Assembly: GCA_022496805.1 (NCBI GenBank) | Contig: CM040088.1 | Coordinates: forward strand, 21,979,001-22,043,000 | Origin: Pohlia nutans | Lineage: Eukaryota > Streptophyta > Bryopsida > Bryales > Mniaceae | Direction: 5' to 3' | DNA length: 64,000 nucleotides | In this document: piece by piece, positions 45,048-56,169 of the stretch | Layout: every line of letters starts with the position of its first letter | Numbering within the stretch: the first letter of the stretch is position 1 | Made by a program: the position numbers and the translations under genes | Notes under the pieces: model-generated | The model's input: only the letters and a program-made list of their open reading frames with translations | What the model was told of the DNA's origin: nothing | Database searches by the model: none

Positions 45048-45221
45048 ATGGATCCAGTTCGGGACAAAATTTCGTCTTATAAGTCTCTGGAACGCAAGGA
45101 CTATCGTTGGCAGGTGAAGTGCACCATTCTTAATTTCAGATCTCAGTCTATTTATTTCTTGGGCTTCACAATTCAGGTTCAATATTTAGATGTTTCACTT
45201 GTAAGGAATAGTTATAAATGA
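45048..45221 (+). CDS. 57-codon ORF conserved downstream of hairpin (copy 1)
   Basis: The ORF MDPVRDKISSYKSLERKDYR... ends ...SLVRNSYK and starts about 30 bp after the H4 stem. Full-length copies at 49499 and 53415 differ by only two residues (Tyr/His and Asp/Asn). No known family. Identity could simply reflect recent duplication, so coding status is unproven. Confidence 0.3.
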   Translation: MDPVRDKISSYKSLERKDYRWQVKCTILNFRSQSIYFLGFTIQVQYLDVSLVRNSYK

Positions 45222-45540
45222 ATGAAAAGCGTTCCAGTTTATGAGAATTGTTGCAATGCTAAAGAGAGAGGAATTTCGTCCAGAAAGTATAAAATTCAAT
45301 CATTGGAATTCGGGTAATCATCGTTGAGTGGTCCTCTGAATTCTCTGATGATCTTATCGTAGTGCCCAGCAGCCACCCATTCCGATGTCACTGGACAAAG
45401 ACGACGTAGCTGGTTTTGTGTAGTCTAAACATAATTAGCAATGTGCTCAGGTTCGATTCACGAGGTAAATTGAGGGCTCCCTGGTCTAAATGGTGAGAAA
45501 ACAACAATAGTGGAGTACGTGCACGATAGCTGAGGCTCTA

Positions 45541-46437
45541 CAACCGATGACTTACCCTGAGTGAGTGCTGCCTGCAGGCATTGTATCTTGATGGTTACCG
45601 GCATTGTATCCTTATGGTTAGCCAAGAGAGTGGTACCTGTGGAATATGCACACTCCCCCTCTCTTGGCCAAGCATATGGATGCTATGCATGCATATACAT
45701 GGATCCAGGTCAATCGGGAAATATCTGTCAACTATTTCGGAACGCATGACCTGTCGTTGGCTGATGATTTCAGTGCACCATTCTTAATTTCAGCTCAAGA
45801 TTCTATTCATTTCTTGGGCTTCCCAACTCAGTTTCAATATTTGGATGTTTCACTTGTAAGGAATAATTACATACATTTAAATGAATGCAAGGCGTTCCAG
45901 TTTATGAGAATGTTGCAATGCTTAAATTCATGATGGCACTAGCGCAAGTACGTTCTAGTTGAAACACCAAGTATCCTCTCAATGGATAGTGTTTCAACCC
46001 AATGTGGGTACGTAGAGAAATTTAGAACGATGTTCGGAACAACATTGAAATGTCCTTCTAACCACATCGTTCTAACGGGTTGGAACAACATTTCAATGTG
46101 GTTTCCACATTTCATTATTTGAAAATGTCGTTCTAGCAGGTTCTGTAAAAATTTCATTGCTCCCAGTTCTGAGAGGACATTGTTTCAACCATGTTGAATC
46201 ACGATTGGGATCTGTAGATTGGTAAAGTTTAGACAAGAAATCAATAGATCAGACATTCGAATGTTGTTTTGATCAAGACAATTGGTAGATTCCAGCTCGG
46301 GGGGCATTATCCGAAGTCACCTCTGAATGAAGGATGAAGCTTGCTCACTACATCACCAACGCAATCCATGGACCTTCAATGGCAAATGGCTACCACTACA
46401 AGGATTTTTACCGTCATTAAATTGGCGCATGTTCTTG
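45541..46437 (+). repeat. Segmental duplication G, copy 1
   Basis: It matches 49980-50862 nearly perfectly. At 46437, just after GGCGCATGTTCTT, it switches abruptly to duplication D, while the other copy continues normally. A third, diverged copy is at 61277-61680. Confidence 0.88.
45600..45690 (+). ncRNA. miRNA-like hairpin H5
   Basis: H2-type hairpin (5' arm 45605-45630, 3' arm 45658-45683) with two changes in the 3' arm (GGCCAAGCATATGG). The CAGGCATTGTATC lead-in occurs twice in tandem just upstream. Confidence 0.5.
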
Positions 46438-47616
46438 CAAGTGCTGTCATTCACAATTAAGTGCTGATCAACTGATTGTAGAAAGTAGACATAAATCAAT
46501 TCCTTGTTTGTGCGTCTTCTAGAAACCAAATCAGGTACGTGCTTACTAGGAAACTAGCTGGAACTGCATGGCTCACAGTCACGAGAAGCTAACTGAGTTC
46601 ATGTACCTAATGTGGACAATTTAAGGGTGACCGCACTGATCCCGTTTTCCAACAATTATCTCCGGTCATCGTGGCTATGTTCAGGAAGCTGACTAGATTC
46701 CATGGACAAGCCATGGGATGATGAATCTAGAACCTGTGCAGACTATACTCTAGATCATTCAATTGCATGAGTCTGGCACTATCTAATCAGGGTCCAGGAT
46801 CAGGGTATCACTTCCGGGACTCTCCGTATTTTAAAAAAAAATGTCCTTTTCGTAATGAATAAAAATTGGAAAATTACATAAATTATATGGTGTTATAGAG
46901 GACATGTTGGTACACAACAACCATGTGTTATATAGGTCAAATTCGAAATTGAATTTTTTCCTAATTTAACATATTTAAGACCTAGTCACATTTATATACA
47001 CTGGAAGTTTTTGAACTTTTAGCCCCCCGGGCTAAAACGGCTGTGGGGGGCTAAACCACAACGTTTAGCCCCAGCTAAACCCGAATCTCCCTGCAACCAT
47101 CCTTTTTAGCCCCGGCTAAACCCGAATCTCCTTGCAACCATCCTTTTTAACCCCGGCTAATTTGTGTATTAGCCCTGGCTAGTGGTACAAAAAGGGGGCT
47201 AAAAAGGGGGCTAGTGGTACAAAAATTTAGCCCCCCCCCCCATTTTTCACATAGTGCTAAGGCGGGCTAAAGAGGGGGCTAAACTACCTTAGTTTAGCCC
47301 CGGCTAAACTGATCAAAGTTTCCAGTGGTACATTATAGTATTGTAGTGAAAGCACTATGTATTTAAGGTTTTCTATTAAAACAAACAATTTTTTATTTTA
47401 TTAAATTTGTATTTAAGTGTATTATATGGTTTAAGAACAAAGATGTTATGAAATTGTGTTAAAATACATGTGATTTTTGAAAAATATCATAAATAAGGAC
47501 ATATAGTAATATTACATCAAATTAAGTGGTAAAATGAAACATAGACATGATTCAAATATTGTTTTGGCTAAATTTCACATGTTTTATGAACTACTTCGCT
47601 GTAAATTAGTATACTG
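46437..47616 (+). repeat. Segmental duplication D, copy 2
   Basis: Partner of 18538-19641. It lacks the 254-bp MITE found there and carries the 329-bp CACTG element instead. Its end joins directly to duplication E copy 2. Confidence 0.9.
46999..47327. mobile_element. 329-bp CACTG-ended non-autonomous CACTA relative
   Basis: The ends CACTGGAAGTTT and AAAGTTTCCAGTG are inverted repeats. ATA and GTA flank it, a 3-bp TSD with one change, and the paralogous site near 19098 is empty. The interior is many GGGGCTAAA/TTTAGCCCC words in both orientations, with one block of about 45 bp repeated in tandem (47070-47150). Confidence 0.87.
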
Positions 47617-47985
47617 GATTGTTCTTTTTGCCTCAAATTTGGACGTGAGGCAGTCCGAATTTGAAGAACAAAGGAATGAAAAGGAATGCACTAGGCAATG
47701 GAGTTTCTGATGTGCCGCTGCACACTAAGCAATGGCGGACTGATCAGGGTTCCAAAAAGGATTGTGAACATTACTAATCGAATTTCATTTATAACTCATT
47801 CAATGTGCGCTACAAATTACACATTTTCAACTTACATGAATTTAATGACAAATTTATGAGAAAGTTGTAATACGCCATCCAAATACTATTCAGTAAGAAA
47901 AATTGAACAATTTTAGTATTCCTTTCTACAACCCACGAGAGGCTCTGTACTCTGTTTCATAGACATTCATTGTAGCTGCATTCAT
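47617..47985 (+). repeat. Segmental duplication E, copy 2
   Basis: Partner of 39291-39660. It links duplication D copy 2 to duplication F copy 2, showing how blocks have been shuffled. Confidence 0.85.
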
Positions 47986-48009
47986 TGTAGATGCATGTAC
48001 ATACACATT

Positions 48010-48680
48010 GAACTCATTTATATCACATCTATGGTTACCAGTGCATTTGATATGCGGAAACTGTCCAACTGGAATGTGATATTGGACCTCGGGTGTGACA
48101 TAAACAAGTACAAAGTGTAGCTAATTTCATCTTAGAGACTGGAAGTCAGTTTTACAAATATTGTGCTGAAAGTTTGGAGATAGCAGTACGTGTTACGTGG
48201 ATTTGTGTAGGTTTAAGATATAATGTAAAACTACATATGTAAGAAAACTCATACGTAAGAATTTACTTAAACCTTTACTCTTAACTGTAGATAAAGTTTG
48301 TGTTGCTGCAATGACTCCTCTCCTGCAATCCAGAGTTAATAAAACCTACAAAAGAATTAGGAAAGCACACAAATTAGGTGAAGTTTGGTGTAGCTTTCAT
48401 GGATCAAGGAAATACAGAGAATGATATTTTTAATGCAATAAAAGAACACAATAATTTCCAGCGAGCTGCCAAAGAGTGAGTAGAGACGGAAAATGGTAGT
48501 CATAATGAAAAGTGACCCTGAGAGGAGGAAAAGAGGTAACTTTTGATCTCCACGGGGAAGTGCTGAGGATTGCAAAGGATTGATGACTGGCGTGGCGGCC
48601 TGAAGTACAGAGAAATGTGATTCGGACCATGATTGGTCATTCGATTTTATTGGATTGAAAATTTGCTCACAAGTTTAATT
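48010..48680 (+). repeat. Segmental duplication F, copy 2
   Basis: Partner of 43349-43985. Here no MITE M precedes the block. Confidence 0.85.
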
Positions 48681-49031
48681 CGAGTGGCCTTGTATCATTT
48701 GGTGGAGAGGAATTTCGTCCAGAAAGTATAAAATTCAATCATTGGAATTCGGGTAATCATCGTTGACTGGTCCTCTGAATTCTCTGATCTTATCGCAGTG
48801 CCCAGCAGCCACCCATTCCGATGTCACTGGACAAAGACGACGTAGCTGGTTTTGTGTAGTCTAAACATAATTAGCAATGTGCTCAGGTTCGATTCACGAG
48901 GTAAATTGAGGGCTCCCTGGTCTAAATGGTGAGAAAACAACAATAGTGGAGTACGATAGCGAGCTCCATGGCGAGCAACAACAAATAGTGGTGGAGTGGG
49001 CGTGACTTAGCTGAAGCTCTTCCAAGACTTA

Positions 49032-49394
49032 GGGCCGCTTCACACTATGGCCGTCCAAGTCGAGAGGCCGTGGGATTGAGAGTCCAAACTTTGTTGAGAG
49101 TCCAAAGAAATCTACTGAAAATAGCCAATAAAATATAGTTTCATTTTTTATGAAAAGAAATCGACGGCCTCTCGACCATAGTGACGGGTCTTGCAAAATG
49201 TAGGACCCAAACTTCCTCTCGAGAGGCCGTCACCTTGGTCAAAAAGAGTTGCCATGTAAGCATTTTGAAGGTTCACGGCCTTTGGACTTTGACCTCTAGT
49301 GTGAAGGGTCGAGAGGCCGAAACCATGGTTTCTTGCAATTTGATTGGTGGAAACCGACGGCCTCTCGACCTTTGGCCATAGTGTGAAGCGGCCC
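49032..49394. mobile_element. PIF/Harbinger-like MITE, copy 1 (363 bp)
   Basis: TIRs GGGCCGCTTCACACTATGGC and its complement at the right end; TTA at 49029-49031 and 49395-49397 is the TSD. The paralog at about 53320 has the empty site ACTTACCC. Internally, CGAGAGGCCG/CGGCCTCTCG words occur in both orientations. It inserted about 17 bp upstream of hairpin H6. Confidence 0.92.
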
Positions 49395-49410
49395 TTACCC
49401 TGAGTGCACT

Positions 49411-49490
49411 GCAACCCTTTGGTTGGCTTAGAGAGATCATGTATGTTGTCAACATACATGACCACTCTGAGCCAACCAAAGAGTTGCTGT
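49411..49490 (+). ncRNA. miRNA-like hairpin H6
   Basis: CCTTTGGTTGGCTTAGAG...CATGTATGTTG pairs with CAACATACATG...CTCTGAGCCAACCAAAG, a stem of about 37 bp with a loop of only about 2 nt and few mismatches. It is the longest stem of the array and lies just downstream of the MITE. Confidence 0.5.
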
Positions 49491-49498
49491 GCGAGCAA

Positions 49499-49672
49499 AT
49501 GGATCCAGTTCGGGACAAAATTTCGTCTTATAAGTCTCTGGAACGCAAGGACTATCGTTGGCAGGTGAAGTGCACCATTCTTAATTTCAGATCTCAGTCT
49601 ATTTATTTCTTGGGCTTCACAATTCAGGTTCAATATTTAAATGTTTCACTTGTAAGGAATAGTTATAAATGA
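49499..49672 (+). CDS. 57-codon ORF conserved downstream of hairpin (copy 2)
   Basis: Same ORF as at 45048, with Asn in place of Asp near its end. It starts about 10 bp after the hairpin, so it would share its transcript. Confidence 0.3.
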   Translation: MDPVRDKISSYKSLERKDYRWQVKCTILNFRSQSIYFLGFTIQVQYLNVSLVRNSYK

Positions 49673-49979
49673 ATGCAAAGCGTTCCAGTTTATGAGAATT
49701 ATTGCAATGCTAAAGAGAGAGGAATTTCGTCCAGAAAGTATAAAATTCAATCATTGGAACTCGGGTAATCATCGTTGACTGGTCCTCTGAATTCTCTGAT
49801 CTTATCGCAGTGCCCAGCAGCCACCCATTCCGATGTCACTGGACAAAGACGACGTAGCTGGTTTTGTGTAGTCTAAACATAATTAGCAATGTGCTCAGGT
49901 TCGATTCACGAGGTAAATTGAGGGCTCCCTGGTCTAAATGGTGAGAAAACAACAATAGTGGAGTACGTTCACGATAGCT

Positions 49980-50862
49980 GAGGCTCTACAACCGATGACT
50001 TACCCGGAGTGAGTGCTGCCTGCGGGCAATGTATCCTTATGGTTAGCCAAGAGAGTGGTACCTGTGGAATATGCACACTCCCCCTCTCTTGGCCAACCAT
50101 ACGGATGCTATGCATGCATATACATGGATCCAGTTCAATCGGGAAATATTTGTCAACTATTCCGGAACGAATTACCTGTCGTTGGCTGATGATTTCAGTG
50201 CACCATTCTTAATTTCAGCTCAAGATTCTATTCATTTCTTGGGCTTTCCAACTCAGTTTCAATATTTGGATGTTTCACTTGTAAGGAATAATTACATACA
50301 TTTAAATGAATGCAAGGCGTTCCAGTTTATGAGAATGTTGCAATGCTTAAATTCATGATGGCACTAGCGCAAGTACGTTCTAGTTGAAACACCAAGTATC
50401 CTCTCAATGGATAGTGTTTCAACCCAATGTGGGTACGTAGAGAAATTTAGAACGATGTTCGGAACAACATTGAAATGTCCTTCTAACCACATCGTTCTAA
50501 CGGGTTGGAACAACATTTCAATGTGGTTTCCACATTTCATTATTTGAAAATGTCGTTCTAGCAGGTTCTGTAAAAATTTCATTGCTCCCAGTTCTGAGAG
50601 GACATTGTTTCAACCATGTTGAATCACGATTGGGATCTGTAGATTGGTAAAGTTTAGACAAGAAATCAATAGATCAGACATTCGAATGTTGTTTTGATCA
50701 AGACAATTGGTAGATTCCAGCTCGGGGGGCATTATCCGAAGTCACCTCTGAATGAAGGATGAAGCTTGCTCATTACATCACCAACGCAATCCATGGACCT
50801 TCAATGGCAAATGGCTACCAATACAAGGATTTTTACCGTCATTAAATTGGCGCATGTTCTTA
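49980..50862 (+). repeat. Segmental duplication G, copy 2
   Basis: Partner of 45541-46437, including hairpin H7. It continues to about 50990 with sequence shared with 61600-61660. Confidence 0.88.
50028..50112 (+). ncRNA. miRNA-like hairpin H7
   Basis: H2-type hairpin: 5' arm about 50030-50054, 3' arm about 50085-50108, identical in the 3' arm to H2 and H3. Confidence 0.5.
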
Positions 50863-51447
50863 GCTTCGGCAATAGCACCCATATACCGACGGAGGCCTGA
50901 CGTATCGACATTGACTGTAGTACAGACTGAGGCTCGTTTGCTCCGTGGTGGTTCCGGTTACTAGGCACTCACTCACATGCAGCACTTGAGGGACTCGTAC
51001 GCCAGTTTTACAAATTTATTGAACAACTTCCAGTATTTTTATTGCATGAACAAAATGGAAGGGATTGGCACTTTTCAAAGCACCCATCTGGAATCTTAGA
51101 CCTACACGACTATTAATTTAGAGCTTTGAGCACTTGAAATTTTTTTGGAGATCTGAAACACAGCAACTTATTAACAAATATAAATATGACCATGTTTCTC
51201 CCTCAGTGACATTCCTCGTGAACTGTGGTGGTTGATTTTGGTCTAGGAATCTTCTGTGAGGAGTTCTGAGTACATGGGCTTGAAGAAAATGCATGCTACT
51301 GATCGAGCATTATGTTGTTGAATGCATTGCTTGTTGGAGCAGCGGTCTTTACATATCTTCGCCCCCGGAGGTAGTTGAACAGTGTGTGAAGTTAGTGTTG
51401 GCGTTTGTCAACTAAAAAGAGGTTTCTAGAAATCTTGTGTGTGCTTA

Positions 51448-51818
51448 GGGCCGCTTCACACTATGGCCGTCCAAGTCGAGAGGCCGTGGGATTGAGTGGC
51501 CAAACTTTGTTGAGAGTCCAGAGAAATGGGTTGAAAATAGGTAATAAAATATAGTTTTCATTTTTTATGAAAAGAAACCGATGGCCTCTCGACCATAGTT
51601 TGGGTTTTCATTCCTGTCCGACCCAAACCTCCTTTCGAGGGGCCGTCGCCTTAGTCAAAAAGTGTTGCCATGTAGGCATTTTGGAGGGCGACGGCCTTTG
51701 GTCTTTGGCCTCTACTCCTCTAGTGTGAAGGGTCGAGAGGCCGAATTCTTGGTTTTTTGCAATCCAATTGGTGGAAATTGACGGCCTCTCGACCTTCAGC
51801 CATAGTGTGAAGCGGCCC
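51448..51818. mobile_element. PIF/Harbinger-like MITE, copy 2 (371 bp)
   Basis: Same TIRs as copy 1, with TTA TSDs at 51445-51447 and 51819-51821. It is clearly diverged from copy 1 internally, so it inserted independently. Confidence 0.92.
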
Positions 51819-51821
51819 TTA

Positions 51822-52850
51822 AATTAAAAGAGGATCACAGTTGCATCTCATTCTCTTATACTGCATTTGTTATAAAATGCTTGTGTTTGGTCGGGTGTGC
51901 GTTGAACTTGGGGAGGTCACTCTTTGTATCTTTTGAGTATCTCGTGTGAACAAAGGGTATTTAAAAGTACCCTAAAAATTAAAAGTAATTATTACTATTA
52001 TTAGTACTATTTGGAGAATGTTCTCATTTTTGTTTTTGTAATCAATTTTGAGCATCCTATATTAATGTAAATCATTTATAAAATTTACCTTAAAAGATTT
52101 ATTTGGACCCTATCTTTGTTTGCACGTTGTTACTTAATATTTGGAAGTGACCTCCCCAAGGCGTTGAAATTTGGTGAGTCGTAGTGGGGTGTAGGTGGAT
52201 GCAATCAGTCTTGGTAAGGCTGTTTAGGTTGCGAAGGGTTGTGCATGCAACCCTTAAAGAGCCTCCATGGCTGCCATGCCTCTGGTCGGATCTGACATAG
52301 GGTCAAAATGAATGAAAAGTGCTACAACTATAAGTCTTTTCAAATAGTTTCAAAGAGCATAATCTTTCCATGTCAAGCAAGAGGCCTGGACAACTTGAAT
52401 TTAATCATTTTAATTCTACATTCGGTCTACTTCTGACATTACATTCATTAGCACTTGAGGCAGAACATTCCTTTAATTTGAAGAGAATCCAAGTATTGAA
52501 GATAGAATGATCCTAAAAAAGATGAGGTGACTTAACTTCCTTGACTCATAATACAGATGATTCTTTCCTTGAGCCTAATATATTCTCGAGTCTTCAACAA
52601 TGTTTTGAGGTCCTATACTTCATTGGTATATAATGTTATGGATTGATTGATTGATTATTTGTGAAACACATTTCTGAATGAAACTGGAAGCTCTGGCAGG
52701 TATATAATCAAGCCTGGAGAGCTCTGTATCCACATCCTTGACTCACTCACCGCTCTCATTATATCAGAATGCACTGTACGTAGTCACCCATCAATTGGAC
52801 CCACTCGACGCACCGAGAGCCTGTAGTGACATGCAAGTAACCGCCAAAAC
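51822..52850. other. Unassigned spacer
   Basis: AT-rich DNA with no supported gene or repeat structure that I could see. Confidence 0.3.
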
Positions 52851-52949
52851 CGAGCACAGAGAATGATATTTTTAATGCATTTAAAGTACACATATAATTT
52901 CCAGCTAACAGCGAAAGAGTCAATAGGGATTGCGATGGATTGCGCGTTA

Positions 52950-53120
52950 GTACGTTCGTTACGTGGGTTCTGCGCTCGCGCCAACTGATCCTTGCTAGTA
53001 ACACCCGGGCACTCCCGAAGCCCCGCGAAGACTGCGATCCACGAATCATTTTCCACTCACTTTATTTTCCACTTACTTTACAATGCAGCCCCGTGTCAGT
53101 ACTCACTGATCTTGCTGGAT
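52950..53120 (+). repeat. Duplicated block with GC-rich core, copy 1
   Basis: GGGTTCTGCGCTCGCGCCAA through CACTCACTTTATTTTCCAC recurs at 54015-54135. In both copies it leads into TCTTGCTGGATCACTGCTGTA, the site used by the fold-back in the second copy. Confidence 0.85.
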
Positions 53121-53334
53121 CACTGCTGTACAAGGAAACTGGTCACCTCTATATATTTCGAGCCAATCGAGTACAAATGGACATTAGTTTTGAGATGTCT
53201 AGTCATTCCTGAGTTACATTAGCATAGTCCTATGAGAGTATGAGCTGAGCGAGCTCCATGGCGAGCAACAACAATTAGTGGTGGAGTGGGCGTGACTTAG
53301 CTGAAGCTCTTCCAAGACTTACCCTGAGTGCACT

Positions 53335-53402
53335 GCAACCCTGTGGTTGACTTAGAGAGGTCATGTCAACGTACATGACCTCTCTTGCTAACCACAGGCT
53401 TG
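53335..53402 (+). ncRNA. miRNA-like hairpin H8
   Basis: CCTGTGGTTGACTTAGAGAG and GTCATGT pair with ACATGAC and CTCTCTTGCTAACCACAGG around a CAAC-centred loop. Compared with H4 and H6, two base pairs have changed on both sides (A-T to G-C in GAGAGGTCATGT; T-A to G-C in CCTGTGG). Confidence 0.5.
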
Positions 53403-53414
53403 CTGTGCGAGCAA

Positions 53415-53588
53415 ATGGATCCAGTTCGGGACAAAATTTCGTCTTATAAGTCTCTGGAACGTAAGGACTATCGTTGGCAGGTGAAGTGCACCATTCTTAA
53501 TTTCAGATCTCAGTCTATTCATTTCTTGGGCTTCACAATTCAGGTTCAATATTTAGATGTTTCACTTGTAAGGAATAGTTATAAATGA
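53415..53588 (+). CDS. 57-codon ORF conserved downstream of hairpin (copy 3)
   Basis: Same ORF as at 45048, with His in place of Tyr. Its flank upstream (GAGCTCCATGGCGAGCAACA) is shared with the block at 48960. Confidence 0.3.
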   Translation: MDPVRDKISSYKSLERKDYRWQVKCTILNFRSQSIHFLGFTIQVQYLDVSLVRNSYK

Positions 53589-54172
53589 ATGCAAAGCGTT
53601 CCAGTTTATGAGAATTGTTGCAATGCTTAAATTCATGATAGTTCACGATAGCTGAGGCTCTGCCAGCATCAACTCTCTTGGCCAACCATACGGTTACGTT
53701 GCTATGCATGCATATACATGGATCCAGTTCAATCGGGAAAATTCGTCAACTATTCCGGAACGCATGACCTTTCGTTGGCTCATGATTCCAGTGCACCATT
53801 CTTAATTTCAGCTGAGCTTCGATTCATTTCTTGGGCTTCGCAATTCAGTTTCAATATTCGGATGTTTCCACTAGTAGGAAATATTCCCCACCCGTTCACT
53901 CGACCAGGGTGAGTGCATTTGTTCACGCGTTCATCCGACAGGATTTTTCCATCTACAGTAACTTAATTTTCCTTTTTCTGTACATGATGGATTGCTCGTT
54001 AGTACGTCCGTTACGCGGGTTCTGCGCTCGCGCCAACTGATCCTTGCTAGTACCACCCGGGCACTCCCGAAGCCCCCCGAAGACAGTGCGATCCACGAAT
54101 CATTTTCCACTCACTTTATTTTCCACTCACTATACGTCGGTACTCACTGATCTTGCTGGATCACTGCTGTAC

Positions 54173-56145
54173 CCGCGTTCCTCAGGCGCAGCGAGCAGCC
54201 CAAGGCCAGTCGCCGGCAGGTGACTTCTCGACCATCCGATCTCTAGCTGTGATCGTGCGGTGTAAAGTCGCTGACATGGCAGGACGGGCCACAATGGGAA
54301 TGCTGGTTGAGAAGGCAAGGAGAAGGGCACGGAATTCAAATGCGGGTAGGCGGGCTGGAAAATTTGCCGGGCAGGAGCTTTGACATCCAAGGCGGACTCA
54401 CATTTAAATCCAGGGACTCACAAGGCACTGTAGCCTTGACATCCATGGACTCTGTCACTAGCAAAGGCCCAAGGATTCATTGTTTTAAAAAGACAAATGC
54501 AATCTATCATATTGTGAAAATTACATTTTAGATGGGACCAAATTTTATATCTTTGGAATCAATGAAGAACATTGTATGTGTTGGTCAAAGAAAATATAAA
54601 ATTGAACAAAAAGAATTCTATATAGAACCTACTCAAAACTGCTAAAAGAAACATGAGGCCAATTTGGGCTTTTTGGTCCTTGCTCAATTTGAAATTTATA
54701 GTTGTTTTTTTAACTCATCTTTTATATTGCGGAATGTGATGAGGATACAACACTTGAAAATCAGAACTTGATTGTTGGGATTGATGTCAAATTTCCTCTT
54801 ACTTGAGAAGATTTCAATGTTAACGGTAAAGGAGCTTTATGCTTTGGACAAAGCAATCAAACACATTATCTAGGTCTATAAAACCTATATTCAACCCTCA
54901 AGCACAGTCAAAAACCATTCTTCTACCTCAAACTGGAGCTAAAATAAAATCAATTCAAGCACATGTCACAATGACAAGATTTGGTCATGGAAAATCCTGG
55001 AAGAAAGACCATATTTCAAGTGCTGAAGATGTAGATATTCAACAACCATCAGTTTGATTTAATCTCTAGAGGAGCCAAAATCTCAAATTAGACCTCATGT
55101 TTCTTTTAGCAATTTTAAATACATCTAATGTGAACTTCTTTTTAATCAAATTAATTTCTTGTTTGACTAATGCATGCAATGTTCTCCAATTATTCTGGTG
55201 ATATAAAATTTGGTCTCATATGAATTAAAATTTCACTATATGATGAATTGAATTTGTCATTTTTAAACCATGAGTCCTTGGTCCATTAGGGGTTAGAGTA
55301 TCATATAGATTAAATTGTATATCATATGTATTAATTTTGGAAATGAACAAATGCTTTTATTTTTTATAACTAAAGTTTTATAACTAAACATTGTATGGTA
55401 TTGAGAATGGCATATAGCAAGGGTTTCAAGTTTCAATGATGCAGTAGAGGGAATCACTGCTAAAACATACAATGTAGAGCTATAAAGTAGTGGGAAAGCA
55501 TTGGAAGGCACGACATTCCAAAATGAGAATGTTCAGTTTGCTTGAGTTTATTCTTTAATATATTTTATATTAAGTTTATTATTTCAAATTAAGTCTTTTG
55601 ATGGTAACTATATTATCCCCTAGCGAGGACCAAAAAGCCCAAATTGGCCTCATGTTTCTTTTAGCAGTTTTGAGTAGGTTCTATATAGAGTTTCTATTTA
55701 GCAGTTTTTGTTCAATTTTATATTTTCTTTGACCAACACATACAATGTTCTTCATTGATTCCAAAGATATAAAATTTGGTCCCATCTAAAATGTAATTTT
55801 CACAATATGATAGATTGCATTTGTCTTTTTAAAACAATGAATCCTTGGGCCTTTGCTAGTGACAGAGTCCATGGATGTCAAGGCTACAGTGCCTTGTGAG
55901 TCCCTGGATTTAAATGTGAGTCCGCCTTGGATGTCAAAGCTCCTGCCCGGCAAATTTTCCAGCCCGCCCACCCGCATTTGAATTCCGTGCCCTTCTCCTT
56001 GCCTTCTCAACCAGCATTCCCATTGTGGCCCGTCCTGCCATGTCAGCGACTTTACACCGCACGATCACAGCTAGAGATCGGATGATGGAGAAATCACCTG
56101 CCGGCGACTGGCCTTGGGCTGCTCGCTGCGCCTGAGGAACGCGGT
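54173..56145. mobile_element. Large fold-back element C, 8-bp TSD
   Basis: The ends CCGCGTTCCTCAGGCGCAGC are inverted, with arms of about 510 bp (54173-54680 and 55632-56145). TGCTGTAC (54165-54172) and TGCTCTAC (56146-56153) are an 8-bp TSD with one change. The host sequence CTGTACAAGGAAACTGGTCACC is intact at about 53126. Arms differ by few changes. The spacer includes a diverged arm copy (about 55070-55250). No transposase is seen. Confidence 0.88.
54681..55631. repeat. Spacer of fold-back C
   Basis: AT-rich; about 55065-55260 is a diverged copy of arm sequence in the orientation of the right arm (CCTCATGTTTCTTTTAGCA). The other ORFs are short and without motifs. Confidence 0.65.
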
Positions 56146-56169
56146 TGCTCTACAAGGAAACTGGTCACC

